Shown here one piece after another: positions 23,430-28,955 of a stretch of 30,065 nt of DNA. Position numbers and translations under genes: made by a program. Where the stretch lies: positions 1 through 30,065 of the IMG/VR virus record IMGVR_UViG_3300009068_000129; one strand, written 5' to 3'. Position 1 is the first letter of the stretch. Every line of letters begins with the position of its first letter. Below the pieces are notes generated by a model. The model was not told where the DNA came from and made no database searches. It worked only from the letters and a program-made list of their open reading frames with translations. This DNA is from a virus.

Positions 23430-23459
23430 CGTTTTATGTTTTAGTCAAGACATAAAACG
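23430..23459. repeat. Perfect 10-bp inverted repeat at the HNH insertion boundary
   Basis: CGTTTTATGT (23430-23439) and ACATAAAACG (23450-23459) with a 10-base loop, located exactly between the residual glycosyltransferase codons and the HNH gene. It may be a structure of the mobile element. Confidence 0.7.
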
Positions 23460-23486
23460 AGGAAGCCCTAAGATATGGAATCTCAT
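23445..23486 (-). pseudogene. Orphaned 5' end of the glycosyltransferase gene
   Basis: ATG at 23486-23484 in ATGA overlap with the 68 aa gene opens MRFHILGLPRFMS and stops. The HILGLP part is duplicated, with the bases TTAGGGCTTCCTC conserved, at the present start of the glycosyltransferase (22650-22683). This is best read as the original start codon left behind by the HNH insertion, or less likely as a first exon. Confidence 0.65.
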
Positions 23487-23689
23487 ATACTTGTCATAAA
23501 CTCTTTAAGTTGTTTAATCTTCTCATGTAGGTCTTCTATATGTTTAATATAAGAAGAGTCCACTTCATAGGTTGTCCAGTTTGTTCTACACCCTAACTTG
23601 GTGCAGTCGCGCCTTCTCTTTATCATGTTTGCTTTTTCTCTTGAGTCACAGACACTAGAGTTTGATCCACACTTAGGGCATCGCTTCAT
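23483..23689 (-). CDS. Zinc-ribbon protein resembling the NrdR N-terminus, 68 aa
   Basis: CPKCGSNSSVCDSREKANMI then RRRDCTKLGC and WTTYEV match the zinc ribbon found at the start of NrdR-type regulators, with the DSR and RRR-C-x-x-x-x-C-x-x-x-x-TTYE features. The ATP-cone that follows in NrdR is absent; instead there is a 25-residue coiled-coil-like helix. Likely a small nucleic-acid-binding phage protein. ATGA overlaps at both ends. Confidence 0.75.
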   Translation of the reverse strand: MKRCPKCGSNSSVCDSREKANMIKRRRDCTKLGCRTNWTTYEVDSSYIKHIEDLHEKIKQLKEFMTSI

Positions 23690-23928
23690 TTAGTTGATTT
23701 GCTTCCCTTACACTTCCACTTCTTACGGGATAGGTTATTTGGGCTATTGGGGTCTGACTTCCAATCTCCCTTGATCTTAGCTGAACGAGCGCAATAAGCA
23801 TCTCCTTTAGCTGTGCCGGGGCGAATTCGATCACCACCATCCTTAGCCTTCCCAGCCTGTCCAAACTTGATAGTCTTTGTCCTGCCAGTAGCTGGGTTCT
23901 TTACTACTTTAGCGAATCTCTTTATCAT
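23686..23928 (-). CDS. Small conserved basic phage protein, 80 aa
   Basis: Has the recurring phage pattern FAKVVKNPATGRTKTIKFGQ, IRPGTAKGDAYCARSAKIKG, and DPNSPNNLSRKKWKCKG, which I recognise as a widespread family without known function. Strongly basic with two cysteines; could bind nucleic acid or be packaged in the virion. Stop overlaps the 68 aa gene's ATG. Confidence 0.8.
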   Translation of the reverse strand: MIKRFAKVVKNPATGRTKTIKFGQAGKAKDGGDRIRPGTAKGDAYCARSAKIKGDWKSDPNSPNNLSRKKWKCKGSKSTK

Positions 23929-23929
23929 A

Positions 23930-23977
23930 TTATCTTCCGTAGGGCCATTTGTCCCAATACCATCTTTTGTGTGTCAT
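23930..23977 (-). CDS. Possible 15-residue micro-ORF
   Basis: ATG at 23977 to TAA at 23930 encodes MTHKRWYWDKWPYGR and exactly fills the 53-base gap between two small genes. Its WPYG ending recalls the 46 aa protein at 11584-11724. Too short to be sure it is translated. Confidence 0.25.
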   Translation of the reverse strand: MTHKRWYWDKWPYGR

Positions 23978-23980
23978 ATA

Positions 23981-24124
23981 TTAGGATTTGTATCCACGCT
24001 TGGCTTCTTTTTTCTTCATGGCTTTAGATTCCATTTTCTCATGCATTTTCTCATGCGCGGAATTTTTCATCATTTTGCCATTTGGCATTTTGTGCGTTTT
24101 TGATTTAGTTGTTGGTTTTTTCAT
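23981..24124 (-). CDS. Lys/Met-rich small protein, 47 aa
   Basis: ATG at 24124-24122, one base after the preceding gene's stop; product MKKPTTKSKTHKMPNGKMMK with further HEKMHEKMESKAMKKKEAKR and RGYKS. Very basic and helical. Its first residues (MKKPT) resemble those of the neighbouring 58 aa protein, suggesting a local duplication. Function unknown. Confidence 0.6.
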   Translation of the reverse strand: MKKPTTKSKTHKMPNGKMMKNSAHEKMHEKMESKAMKKKEAKRGYKS

Positions 24125-24125
24125 A

Positions 24126-24302
24126 TTATTTTTTCTTTGATTTGCCAGCTTCGCTTAGTGCGATTGCAATGGCTTGTTTCCTGCTCTTTGCTAGGGGTGC
24201 TTTCTTTGGGCCTTTAGGGTTGATACCAGAGTGGAGAGTTCCACGTTTGTACTCACCCATGACCTTAGCTACTTTTGCTTGTTTAGCGGTTGGTTTTTTC
24301 AT
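24126..24302 (-). CDS. Small basic protein of the DUF6496 type, 58 aa
   Basis: The pattern KVMGEYKRGTLHSG, GPKKAPLAKSRKQAIAIALS and EAGKSKKK matches DUF6496, a short basic family seen in phages and bacteria. No biochemical role known. The ATG (24302-24300) overlaps the stop of the resolvase-like gene (ATGA). Confidence 0.78.
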   Translation of the reverse strand: MKKPTAKQAKVAKVMGEYKRGTLHSGINPKGPKKAPLAKSRKQAIAIALSEAGKSKKK

Positions 24303-24628
24303 AGTCCGTCTAGTCCTTCTCTTAATAGTTTAAAGAACGTGGAGGCAGAGATTGTAACCTTCCAGTCTTTGTTATTTTTCTTGTGAGCAACTGCCCACGC
24401 AATGCCATTAGCATCACGCTCGGCCTGTTCGCAAGCCTTATCTAAATTTAAATTCTGAACGCACTTTACTTCAAAGTGCAGTACACCTTTCATTTCTTCG
24501 CATACTACGTCTGGAGAGTCTTGTCCTCCTGCGTGTTGTTGCCCACGTTCAGCCGTGTAACCTTCAGCGCGGAGTTCGTCTCTCCACATCCTTTCACCTC
24601 TGGCTCCTTTAGCTCTTGAGTTGATCAT
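24299..24628 (-). CDS. Holliday-junction-resolvase-like PD-(D/E)XK nuclease, 109 aa
   Basis: Compact nuclease fold: RAKGARGERMWRDELRAEG (conserved Arg/Glu helix), an aromatic turn, SPDVVCEEMKGVLHFEVKCV giving Asp and Glu-x-Lys (PD...EVK), then a helix with QAERDA. This matches phage Holliday junction resolvase/VRR-type endonucleases that resolve branched replication products. It overlaps the upstream coiled-coil gene by 20 bases. Catalytic residues appear intact. Confidence 0.82.
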   Translation of the reverse strand: MINSRAKGARGERMWRDELRAEGYTAERGQQHAGGQDSPDVVCEEMKGVLHFEVKCVQNLNLDKACEQAERDANGIAWAVAHKKNNKDWKVTISASTFFKLLREGLDGL

Positions 24629-25010
24629 ATTCTATATCTAACAACTTGCATTGAGCCTCAACTAACTCTTTATGAGTTTGATGATGCCATTTTATTTCGT
24701 TTTCAAGTTTCTCCCGCGCCTCGTCGCGCTCGTTCTCTAGTCTTGAAATTACTTTCATGGCGAGGTCACGCTGGTATTGCATATTATCCAACTCGACAAG
24801 AGCTTGAGCGAGTTTCTGCCTAAGCTCAACGGCAGCGTTGATTTCCTCTGTTCCGTATTCGGTAATGTGTTTTAACGATTCCCGCGCCTCGTCGCGCTCT
24901 TTAATAGCTCGCAATGTTCCTAAAGCAATTTCCCTTCTTTCTTGTGGTATTGCCATCACTTCGATGAGTGATAAACACTTAAGTTCATCTGTTTCTGGTG
25001 TCTCTCTCAT
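24609..25010 (-). CDS. Coiled-coil phage protein, 133 aa
   Basis: Largely continuous heptads from residue 30 to 125, with two ERDEAR modules (AIKERDEARESLKHI; LENERDEAREKLENEIK). No catalytic motif. Similar coiled-coil proteins with this repeated module are common near replication genes of phages, but the role is unknown. Its first four bases overlap the 64 aa gene. Confidence 0.75.
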   Translation of the reverse strand: MRETPETDELKCLSLIEVMAIPQERREIALGTLRAIKERDEARESLKHITEYGTEEINAAVELRQKLAQALVELDNMQYQRDLAMKVISRLENERDEAREKLENEIKWHHQTHKELVEAQCKLLDIEYDQLKS

Positions 25011-25201
25011 GGAAGCAAGGTATCTATATCTTGTAGCTCTGTCAATACATTTCTCTGAATAAAGTGTTCGTTGTAGATTTTCATTCCTTCGTTCCAGTAA
25101 TTCTCAGCTATACAATATCTTTCTTTGTCTTGTGACTCCCATATAGTAAGTGCGGCATCCATGAATCTGGATGCCTTCTCGTATGCTTTATCTGTTGACA
25201 T
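25007..25201 (-). CDS. Small helical phage protein, 64 aa
   Basis: Helical, acidic (MSTDKAYEKASRFMDAALTI, YWNEGMKIYNEHFIQRNVL). The start codon is adjacent to the DnaB stop (one-base overlap at 25201), and the end overlaps the next gene by four bases. No family recognised. Confidence 0.7.
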   Translation of the reverse strand: MSTDKAYEKASRFMDAALTIWESQDKERYCIAENYWNEGMKIYNEHFIQRNVLTELQDIDTLLP

Positions 25202-26451
25202 TAGAATACCTCCTCGATGCGTGAAGTCTCCCCGTGCATGATAATATCTATCCTGTAATCCTTGGGGCCGCGCCTGTTCTTCTTAACTGTCACTTGGCTC
25301 TTTGTTTTCAGATGCTCAACATAAATAATCTGATTACTATGCATCCCAATCGCCCGGCTCTCTCGTAACCTTCCTTCATCATTTAACTGGGAGGCTGTTA
25401 GCAGTACGAGTTTATTAACGGATGCTGATACTTTTAACCTTCTTGTGATCTCAGAGATAGCGTTCTCGCGGTTGTCTACACCTTCAATTGATACGATCTG
25501 GAGATAATCTACGATAACAACATCTGCGCGGTTTTCTCCCACATAGCGGTTAATATTGGCCTCAATATCGTTAATATCACTGATGGCATCTATGATTTGG
25601 AGTGGCATACCATGTAATTTGGTCAGTGCATTGGTGATTGCGTCCAGTTCTACCTTGTTTGCGTTGAGATATTCTGCTCTTTCGCGGATCGGATAGCCAG
25701 CCAAGTTGCAAGCCATACGAGTTAAGATGTCTTTCGCGTTCATTTCCAGTGAAAAGAAGATAACGGACTTGTTGTTGAGCAGATTTGCTACTGCTGCTTG
25801 CACTAGGAAGATGGATTTACCGCCACCTGTCTCTGAAGCTACCGTTAAAAGCTCTCCATGATGCAGCCCTCCCCTCAAAGTTCTGTCTAATCGAATCATT
25901 CCTGTGGTGAAGCACTCTTCTTTGGCCTTACCTTCCATCTCGTCGATGATTTCCAAGATAATATCTTTGACTGGTTTGATTTTCACTCCCCGATCCTCTG
26001 AACATCTCATTATCGTTTCCGATAATTTCTTCAAATCAGACTTTCCTACGCGAATATTTGGTTCTTCTTCCTCGATAACCTTGATGGCATCGCGGTATCC
26101 TTTGTTTCTGACTAACTGCTTTCGGTAATCATCCGCCATATCCTGACAAACCTTCCCAGAAGCGATCTTCATGGTAGAAAGAATCTCGTGGACTTCGTTC
26201 TCTCCTCCCGCCGCCTCGATCTCGCCTGTCGCTTCTAACTCAGCAATGGCAGAAAACGGGCAACAAGCCCCTGTCCGCTGGTGAACCCCTTGGAGGGCAG
26301 TAAAAACCTTCCTGTGAGGCGGCATAGCGAAATAATCCACATCCCACGTTTGTTGTGCGAGGATGTTTCTGTCTATTGCGATTAAAGCTAACGCTGCCGC
26401 TTCGCTTTTGGTTGCTATTGGTACTGTTTTCATTAGTGGTGTCTTTTTCAT
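25201..26451 (-). CDS. DnaB-type replicative DNA helicase
   Basis: Hexameric helicase that unwinds the fork 5'-3'. The N-terminal helical domain is present (residues 15-115: LIAIDRNILAQQTWDVDYFA). The RecA-like domain has Walker A SETGGGKS (206-213), Walker B VVIVDYLQIV (311-320), the arginine/sensor region VLLTASQLN, and a late KNRRGP segment. At 416 residues it is slightly shorter than host DnaB. The first ATG overlaps the preceding stop (TAATG); a second ATG six codons later is possible. A TATCG palindrome is at 26010-26025. It works with the DnaD-like protein upstream. Confidence 0.93.
   Translation of the reverse strand: MKKTPLMKTVPIATKSEAAALALIAIDRNILAQQTWDVDYFAMPPHRKVFTALQGVHQRTGACCPFSAIAELEATGEIEAAGGENEVHEILSTMKIASGKVCQDMADDYRKQLVRNKGYRDAIKVIEEEEPNIRVGKSDLKKLSETIMRCSEDRGVKIKPVKDIILEIIDEMEGKAKEECFTTGMIRLDRTLRGGLHHGELLTVASETGGGKSIFLVQAAVANLLNNKSVIFFSLEMNAKDILTRMACNLAGYPIRERAEYLNANKVELDAITNALTKLHGMPLQIIDAISDINDIEANINRYVGENRADVVIVDYLQIVSIEGVDNRENAISEITRRLKVSASVNKLVLLTASQLNDEGRLRESRAIGMHSNQIIYVEHLKTKSQVTVKKNRRGPKDYRIDIIMHGETSRIEEVF
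26010..26025. promoter_or_regulatory. TATCG palindrome inside helicase gene
   Basis: TTATCGTTTCCGATAA, intragenic copy in the dnaB-like gene. Confidence 0.7.
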
Positions 26452-27365
26452 TAGAAGGATTGTTTGTAGGGATTGTAACTTTGTGTTTGTTTTTCTTTAG
26501 GTTGGAATACCCCCTGATACCCGCTCTCCATAGACGCATTGAGAGAAGCTATTGCGTCTTCCTTGCCCCAAGAGACTAGCTTCTTAAAAAGTTTTGCTCT
26601 CCAGATTTCGACTGTCTTCCATTTGTTCTGTTTTCTGAACTGAAGATATTCTTCCCATACTTCACGAAAATCTGGTGAATCTAATTCCGCTGGAAAATTA
26701 TTTTCTGGGGGGGCTTCGCAACGGGGGGGCTTTTCTTTGCCATCGGCAGATTTCAGTTTGGCGTTAGCCGAACCCGAAGTGTGACCTTCATTTGGGTAAG
26801 TCGGGAATAGATTTGGTTGAGTAGATTCAACTGAGGAATGTGAGGCCATTGCCGAATTTTCCTCTTCCCCTTGAAAAGGGGTTAGGGGTTTTTGATTCTC
26901 TGTTTGATTCTCTGTATATTCTTTAATTAGACGCGCCCGCGCGGAACGGGAAGAATCTTCCAAATGGTCTGGAAGAATCTTCCAAATGGGTGTGGAAGAA
27001 TCTTCCATATGGTCTGCCTTTTCTGAAGTCAAAATCGTAAGTGCTGCATTACTAATTGTGTAGTATTTCATGGCCTTTCCGGCCTGCAAATCGAACTGTT
27101 TTGACTTAATCAAACCCATGCTTTCAAGCGTCCGAAATATCTCACCGATTGTTCTAGTTGACCAAAAAGGAAAAGAAAATTCACGCCATTGTTCAGCCGT
27201 ATTAAATATCCAACGCTCATCATCTACAACTTTTCCAGATCGTTTTTGACCGCACCAAAACTTTAATGTCTGAAGAACGATAGCTTCATGCAGCCCGATT
27301 AATTTTGCCAATGTTGGCTGAAAGACGATGGGTGTTTCGTCAATCAATAGATTTGATTTACTCAT
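26451..27365 (-). CDS. DnaD-like replication initiator / helicase loader
   Basis: Two parts joined by a low-complexity linker. Residues 1-115 form a winged-helix domain (LIGLHEAIVLQTLKFWCGQK, WSTRTIGEIFRTLESMGLIK). The C-terminal 80 residues (FREVWEEYLQFRKQNKWK, then WRAKLFKKLVSWGKEDAI and SGYQGVFQP) match the DnaD/DnaT-type helicase-partner domain of phage replisome organisers. The linker-coding DNA carries three 13-bp palindromic iterons, so the origin probably lies in this gene as in lambda O. First gene of the leftward replication operon; its ATG is directly preceded by an attenuator-like hairpin and T-run. Confidence 0.85.
   Translation of the reverse strand: MSKSNLLIDETPIVFQPTLAKLIGLHEAIVLQTLKFWCGQKRSGKVVDDERWIFNTAEQWREFSFPFWSTRTIGEIFRTLESMGLIKSKQFDLQAGKAMKYYTISNAALTILTSEKADHMEDSSTPIWKILPDHLEDSSRSARARLIKEYTENQTENQKPLTPFQGEEENSAMASHSSVESTQPNLFPTYPNEGHTSGSANAKLKSADGKEKPPRCEAPPENNFPAELDSPDFREVWEEYLQFRKQNKWKTVEIWRAKLFKKLVSWGKEDAIASLNASMESGYQGVFQPKEKQTQSYNPYKQSF
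26891..26914. repeat. 12-bp tandem repeat in AT-rich part of candidate origin
   Basis: TTTGATTCTCTG occurs twice without gap (26891-26902, 26903-26914) and is followed by the AT-rich TATATTCTTTAATTAG. In protein this codes the repeated ENQTENQ. It could be the unwinding region next to the iterons. Confidence 0.65.
26949..27006. repeat. Three palindromic iterons, candidate replication origin
   Basis: GGAAGAATCTTCC at 26949-26961, 26971-26983 and 26994-27006, spaced 22 and 23 bases (about two helical turns), each followed by an A/T-ATGG tail. They lie in the linker of the replication initiator gene, between the winged-helix and C-terminal domains, next to an AT-rich tandem repeat. Confidence 0.7.
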
Positions 27366-27367
27366 TT

Positions 27368-27442
27368 AAAAAAGGCGACCCCTTGTAGTGGCGAAGAAAA
27401 GCGGCAACAGACGCATAGGAGTGCGAACCACCACAAGGGATC
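27368..27442 (-). terminator. Attenuator-like hairpin before the replication operon
   Basis: On the minus strand GATCCCTTGTGGTGG (27442-27428) pairs with CCACTACAAGGGGTC (27391-27377): 15 bp with two G-U pairs and no mismatch, with a 36-base loop. It is followed by GCC and TTTTTT (27373-27368), three bases before the initiator ATG. A transcript from the promoter at 27556-27584 would have to read through it. Confidence 0.6.
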
Positions 27443-27555
27443 ATATATTTTGTTTGTTAATTTAATTTCCTTCTGCTCCGGCTCCTACCCCGAAGGCACG
27501 ATTGCTCGTACAAGACAGACACTACTACATCTAGTGATACTGTCAAATCTTTTTT
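27443..27555 (-). other. Leader region of the replication operon
   Basis: Contains short hairpins on the minus strand: CACTA-GATGTAG-TAGTG, GTACGA-GCAA-TCGTGC (GNRA loop) and CC-UUCG-GG. No credible gene. A TTGACA at 27546-27541 lacks a good -10. The region may modulate the downstream attenuator. Confidence 0.4.
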
Positions 27556-27584
27556 ACAATATTTTTATCGGTAACGATAGTCAC
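27556..27584 (-). promoter_or_regulatory. Putative replication-operon promoter with operator in its spacer
   Basis: Minus strand GTGACT (27584-27579), 17 bases, TATTGT (27561-27556). The TATCG palindrome TTATCGGTAACGATAG (27565-27580) fills the spacer, the same geometry as at 18381-18409. Four of six matches in each box, so moderate only. Confidence 0.5.
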
Positions 27585-27958
27585 TCTATGTTTACGGACT
27601 TAATCTCATCCCGTGACCACTGATGTATACGATGATTGATCTTGTCCCAGATTTCATCAGCATCATCTTCGTTCTCACATTTGTAGATGCAGCGTTGCTC
27701 ACCGATAGAATCATCCTTGATGAAGAAGTTAGACTGGTAGATTGTCAGACCAGTTGCGGCGGTAGTTGCAACAACAGCAGTATTGTTGGGTTTGAGTGCC
27801 ATGTTGCAGATGCCTTGGTCAGATTCATATTGTGCAATGAAACTGGTATTAAGGGCAGCAGCTAGAGACATATTTGTAATTAGAACTGTTTGCCTGACTG
27901 CGGCAAGCATACGTTCTGCTTCTTTATCTAGTTCGTTGTTTTCGTTAGTGTTATCCAT
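27581..27958 (-). CDS. Acidic phage protein divergent from the XRE regulator, 125 aa
   Basis: Acidic N-terminus (MDNTNENNELDKEAERMLAA), a hydrophobic Ala/Thr/Val-rich middle (AVVATTAATGLTIYQSNFFI), then a Cys-containing segment QRCIYKCENEDDADEIW and a helical tail. No enzyme motif. I use the ATG at 27958; an upstream TTG (27976) lies in the promoter. With the -10 at 27967-27972 the message would be leaderless or nearly so. It may be the counterpart of the XRE gene in a switch. Function unknown. Confidence 0.65.
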   Translation of the reverse strand: MDNTNENNELDKEAERMLAAVRQTVLITNMSLAAALNTSFIAQYESDQGICNMALKPNNTAVVATTAATGLTIYQSNFFIKDDSIGEQRCIYKCENEDDADEIWDKINHRIHQWSRDEIKSVNIE

Positions 27959-27966
27959 AAGTAAAT

Positions 27967-27995
27967 AGACTATCAAAAAAGTGTTGACTTGTCAA
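27967..27995 (-). promoter_or_regulatory. Leftward promoter of the divergent pair
   Basis: Minus strand TTGACA (27995-27990), 17 bases, TAGTCT (27972-27967). Start expected near 27960, next to the ATG at 27958. Confidence 0.65.
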
Positions 27996-28012
27996 TAGGA
28001 TTGGTTTATTTT
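27984..28012 (+). promoter_or_regulatory. Rightward promoter of the divergent pair
   Basis: TTGACT (27984-27989), 17 bases, TATTTT (28007-28012). Start expected near 28019, next to the ATG at 28021. Its -35 interlocks with the leftward -35 in the inverted repeat TTGACTTGTCAA (27984-27995), so the two promoters probably exclude each other. Confidence 0.6.
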
Positions 28013-28020
28013 TATTTGAA

Positions 28021-28428
28021 ATGAAGCATCCATTATACGAAGCATATGAATCCTGCATGACTGCCTATGAGCAGTCTCGCTACATTCGTTCCATTGGACG
28101 CAAGACCTTTGCCAATCAGCTTAGGGAAACCCGCAAGAAGCTAGGCATGACAGTTAGGGAGCTTGGAGATAACATTGGCGTGACTGGATCGTTAATCAAC
28201 CAGATTGAAGTAAATTCAAAGAGCATTCTGAAGAAAGAACAAGTAGATAAAGTGATAGAACTATGCACACCTTCCTCGAAATCGAAAACGGCAAGTACTA
28301 TGTCCGAGTCAGTCCCTACGCTGCCAGCAATCCCAGCCCAATGCACGAGCGAGGAAAACCTTTCCCAGACAGCCTCAGACCAGAGTATGAGTCACTGGAG
28401 TTGGCCACCATCGGACTTCAAGAGCTAA
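28021..28428 (+). CDS. XRE-family HTH regulator, 135 aa
   Basis: Cro/CI-type helix-turn-helix at residues 28-80 (FANQLRETRKKLGMTVRELG, DNIGVTGSLINQIEVNSKS). The last 55 residues are Ser/Thr/Pro-rich and overlap, in another frame, the better-looking 74 aa gene at 28263-28487, so the natural protein may once have ended near residue 80. It likely regulates the divergent promoter pair, with TTGACTTGTCAA as possible operator. No TATCG palindrome occurs in this promoter region, so it is not clearly the palindrome-binding protein. Confidence 0.8.
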   Translation: MKHPLYEAYESCMTAYEQSRYIRSIGRKTFANQLRETRKKLGMTVRELGDNIGVTGSLINQIEVNSKSILKKEQVDKVIELCTPSSKSKTASTMSESVPTLPAIPAQCTSEENLSQTASDQSMSHWSWPPSDFKS

Positions 28429-28487
28429 CAAACTACTACCAATGCTTAGTAGAAAAAAAGGTTTCAAAAAAACGGGGGCAAGGTTAA
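28263..28487 (+). CDS. Small phage protein, 74 aa, overlapping the XRE gene
   Basis: ATG at 28263 inside the XRE frame (-1 relative). The product MHTFLEIENGKYYVRVSPYA, with EYESLELATIGLQELTNYYQ, looks like a real beta/alpha domain, more so than the overlapping XRE tail. It overlaps the XRE gene by 166 bases and the HNH gene by 46 bases. Either overlapping genes or a second domain reached by frameshifting. Confidence 0.6.
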   Translation: MHTFLEIENGKYYVRVSPYAASNPSPMHERGKPFPDSLRPEYESLELATIGLQELTNYYQCLVEKKVSKKRGQG

Positions 28488-28741
28488 AGCCTGTTTCAGA
28501 TAAGCGTAAGGTTCTTAACAAAGAATACTCTGAAGCAAGAAAGAAATACTTTGAAAAAGTTCAAGGAAATTGCGAAGTCTGTGGAGCGCAAGCAACGGAT
28601 ATACATCACAAAAGTAAAAGAGGAAAAAACTTATCTTCACAACAAACTTTTATGGCGGTATGCAGAAATTGCCACACCAGAATCCACGATAATCCTGCGT
28701 GGGCAAGAGAATTAGGATATTTAATATATGAGTTCAAATAA
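28442..28741 (+). CDS. HNH endonuclease (NinG/terminase-associated type), 99 aa
   Basis: Basic N-terminal region, then CEVCGAQATDIHHKSKRG, NLSSQQ, and VCRNCHTRIHDNPAWA: a Cys4 zinc structure around a His-His-Asn metal site. This short HNH form is typical of phage genomes near terminase genes, where it can assist DNA packaging by nicking. The overlap with the preceding gene gives an N-terminus KKGFKKTGARLK shared in a different frame. Ends 14 bases inside the next gene. Confidence 0.85.
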   Translation: MLSRKKGFKKTGARLKPVSDKRKVLNKEYSEARKKYFEKVQGNCEVCGAQATDIHHKSKRGKNLSSQQTFMAVCRNCHTRIHDNPAWARELGYLIYEFK

Positions 28742-28955
28742 TACATTCGTTTCAATGATCATCTGCGAGGGCTACCATGAAGATGAGAACCAAACTAAGA
28801 TTCTTTTCCAACAGCAGTTCAATCAATGCTGGGTAAAGAAAGCGGACATCAAGACAATGGAAACACTAGGCTTCCACGATGGACGTAAGTTCGTTCGTAT
28901 AGTCATTCCAGAGGAAGTGGCAAACACGCTAGAGCTTCAAGGCATTCTGGATTAA
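28728..28955 (+). CDS. Small phage protein, 75 aa
   Basis: Begins inside the HNH gene and ends immediately next to the terminase stop codon (28955/28956, convergent with no gap). The product has a beta/alpha pattern (TFVSMIICEGYHEDENQTKI; DGRKFVRIVIPEEVANTLEL). No family recognised. There is no terminator between it and the terminase gene. Confidence 0.65.
   Translation: MSSNNTFVSMIICEGYHEDENQTKILFQQQFNQCWVKKADIKTMETLGFHDGRKFVRIVIPEEVANTLELQGILD

Noticed and set aside
22650-23486. Group I or II intron interrupting the glycosyltransferase
   Set aside because: Splicing could be imagined from HILGLP to HILGLP, but no intron core was recognised and the coding start is duplicated with a workable GTG. 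Kept only as an alternative.
23813-24333. Hydrophobic plus-strand frames (96 and 74 codons) opposite the small basic genes
   Set aside because: They are antisense to lysine-rich genes with recognisable families; Lys codons read backwards give Phe/Leu runs, a known artefact.
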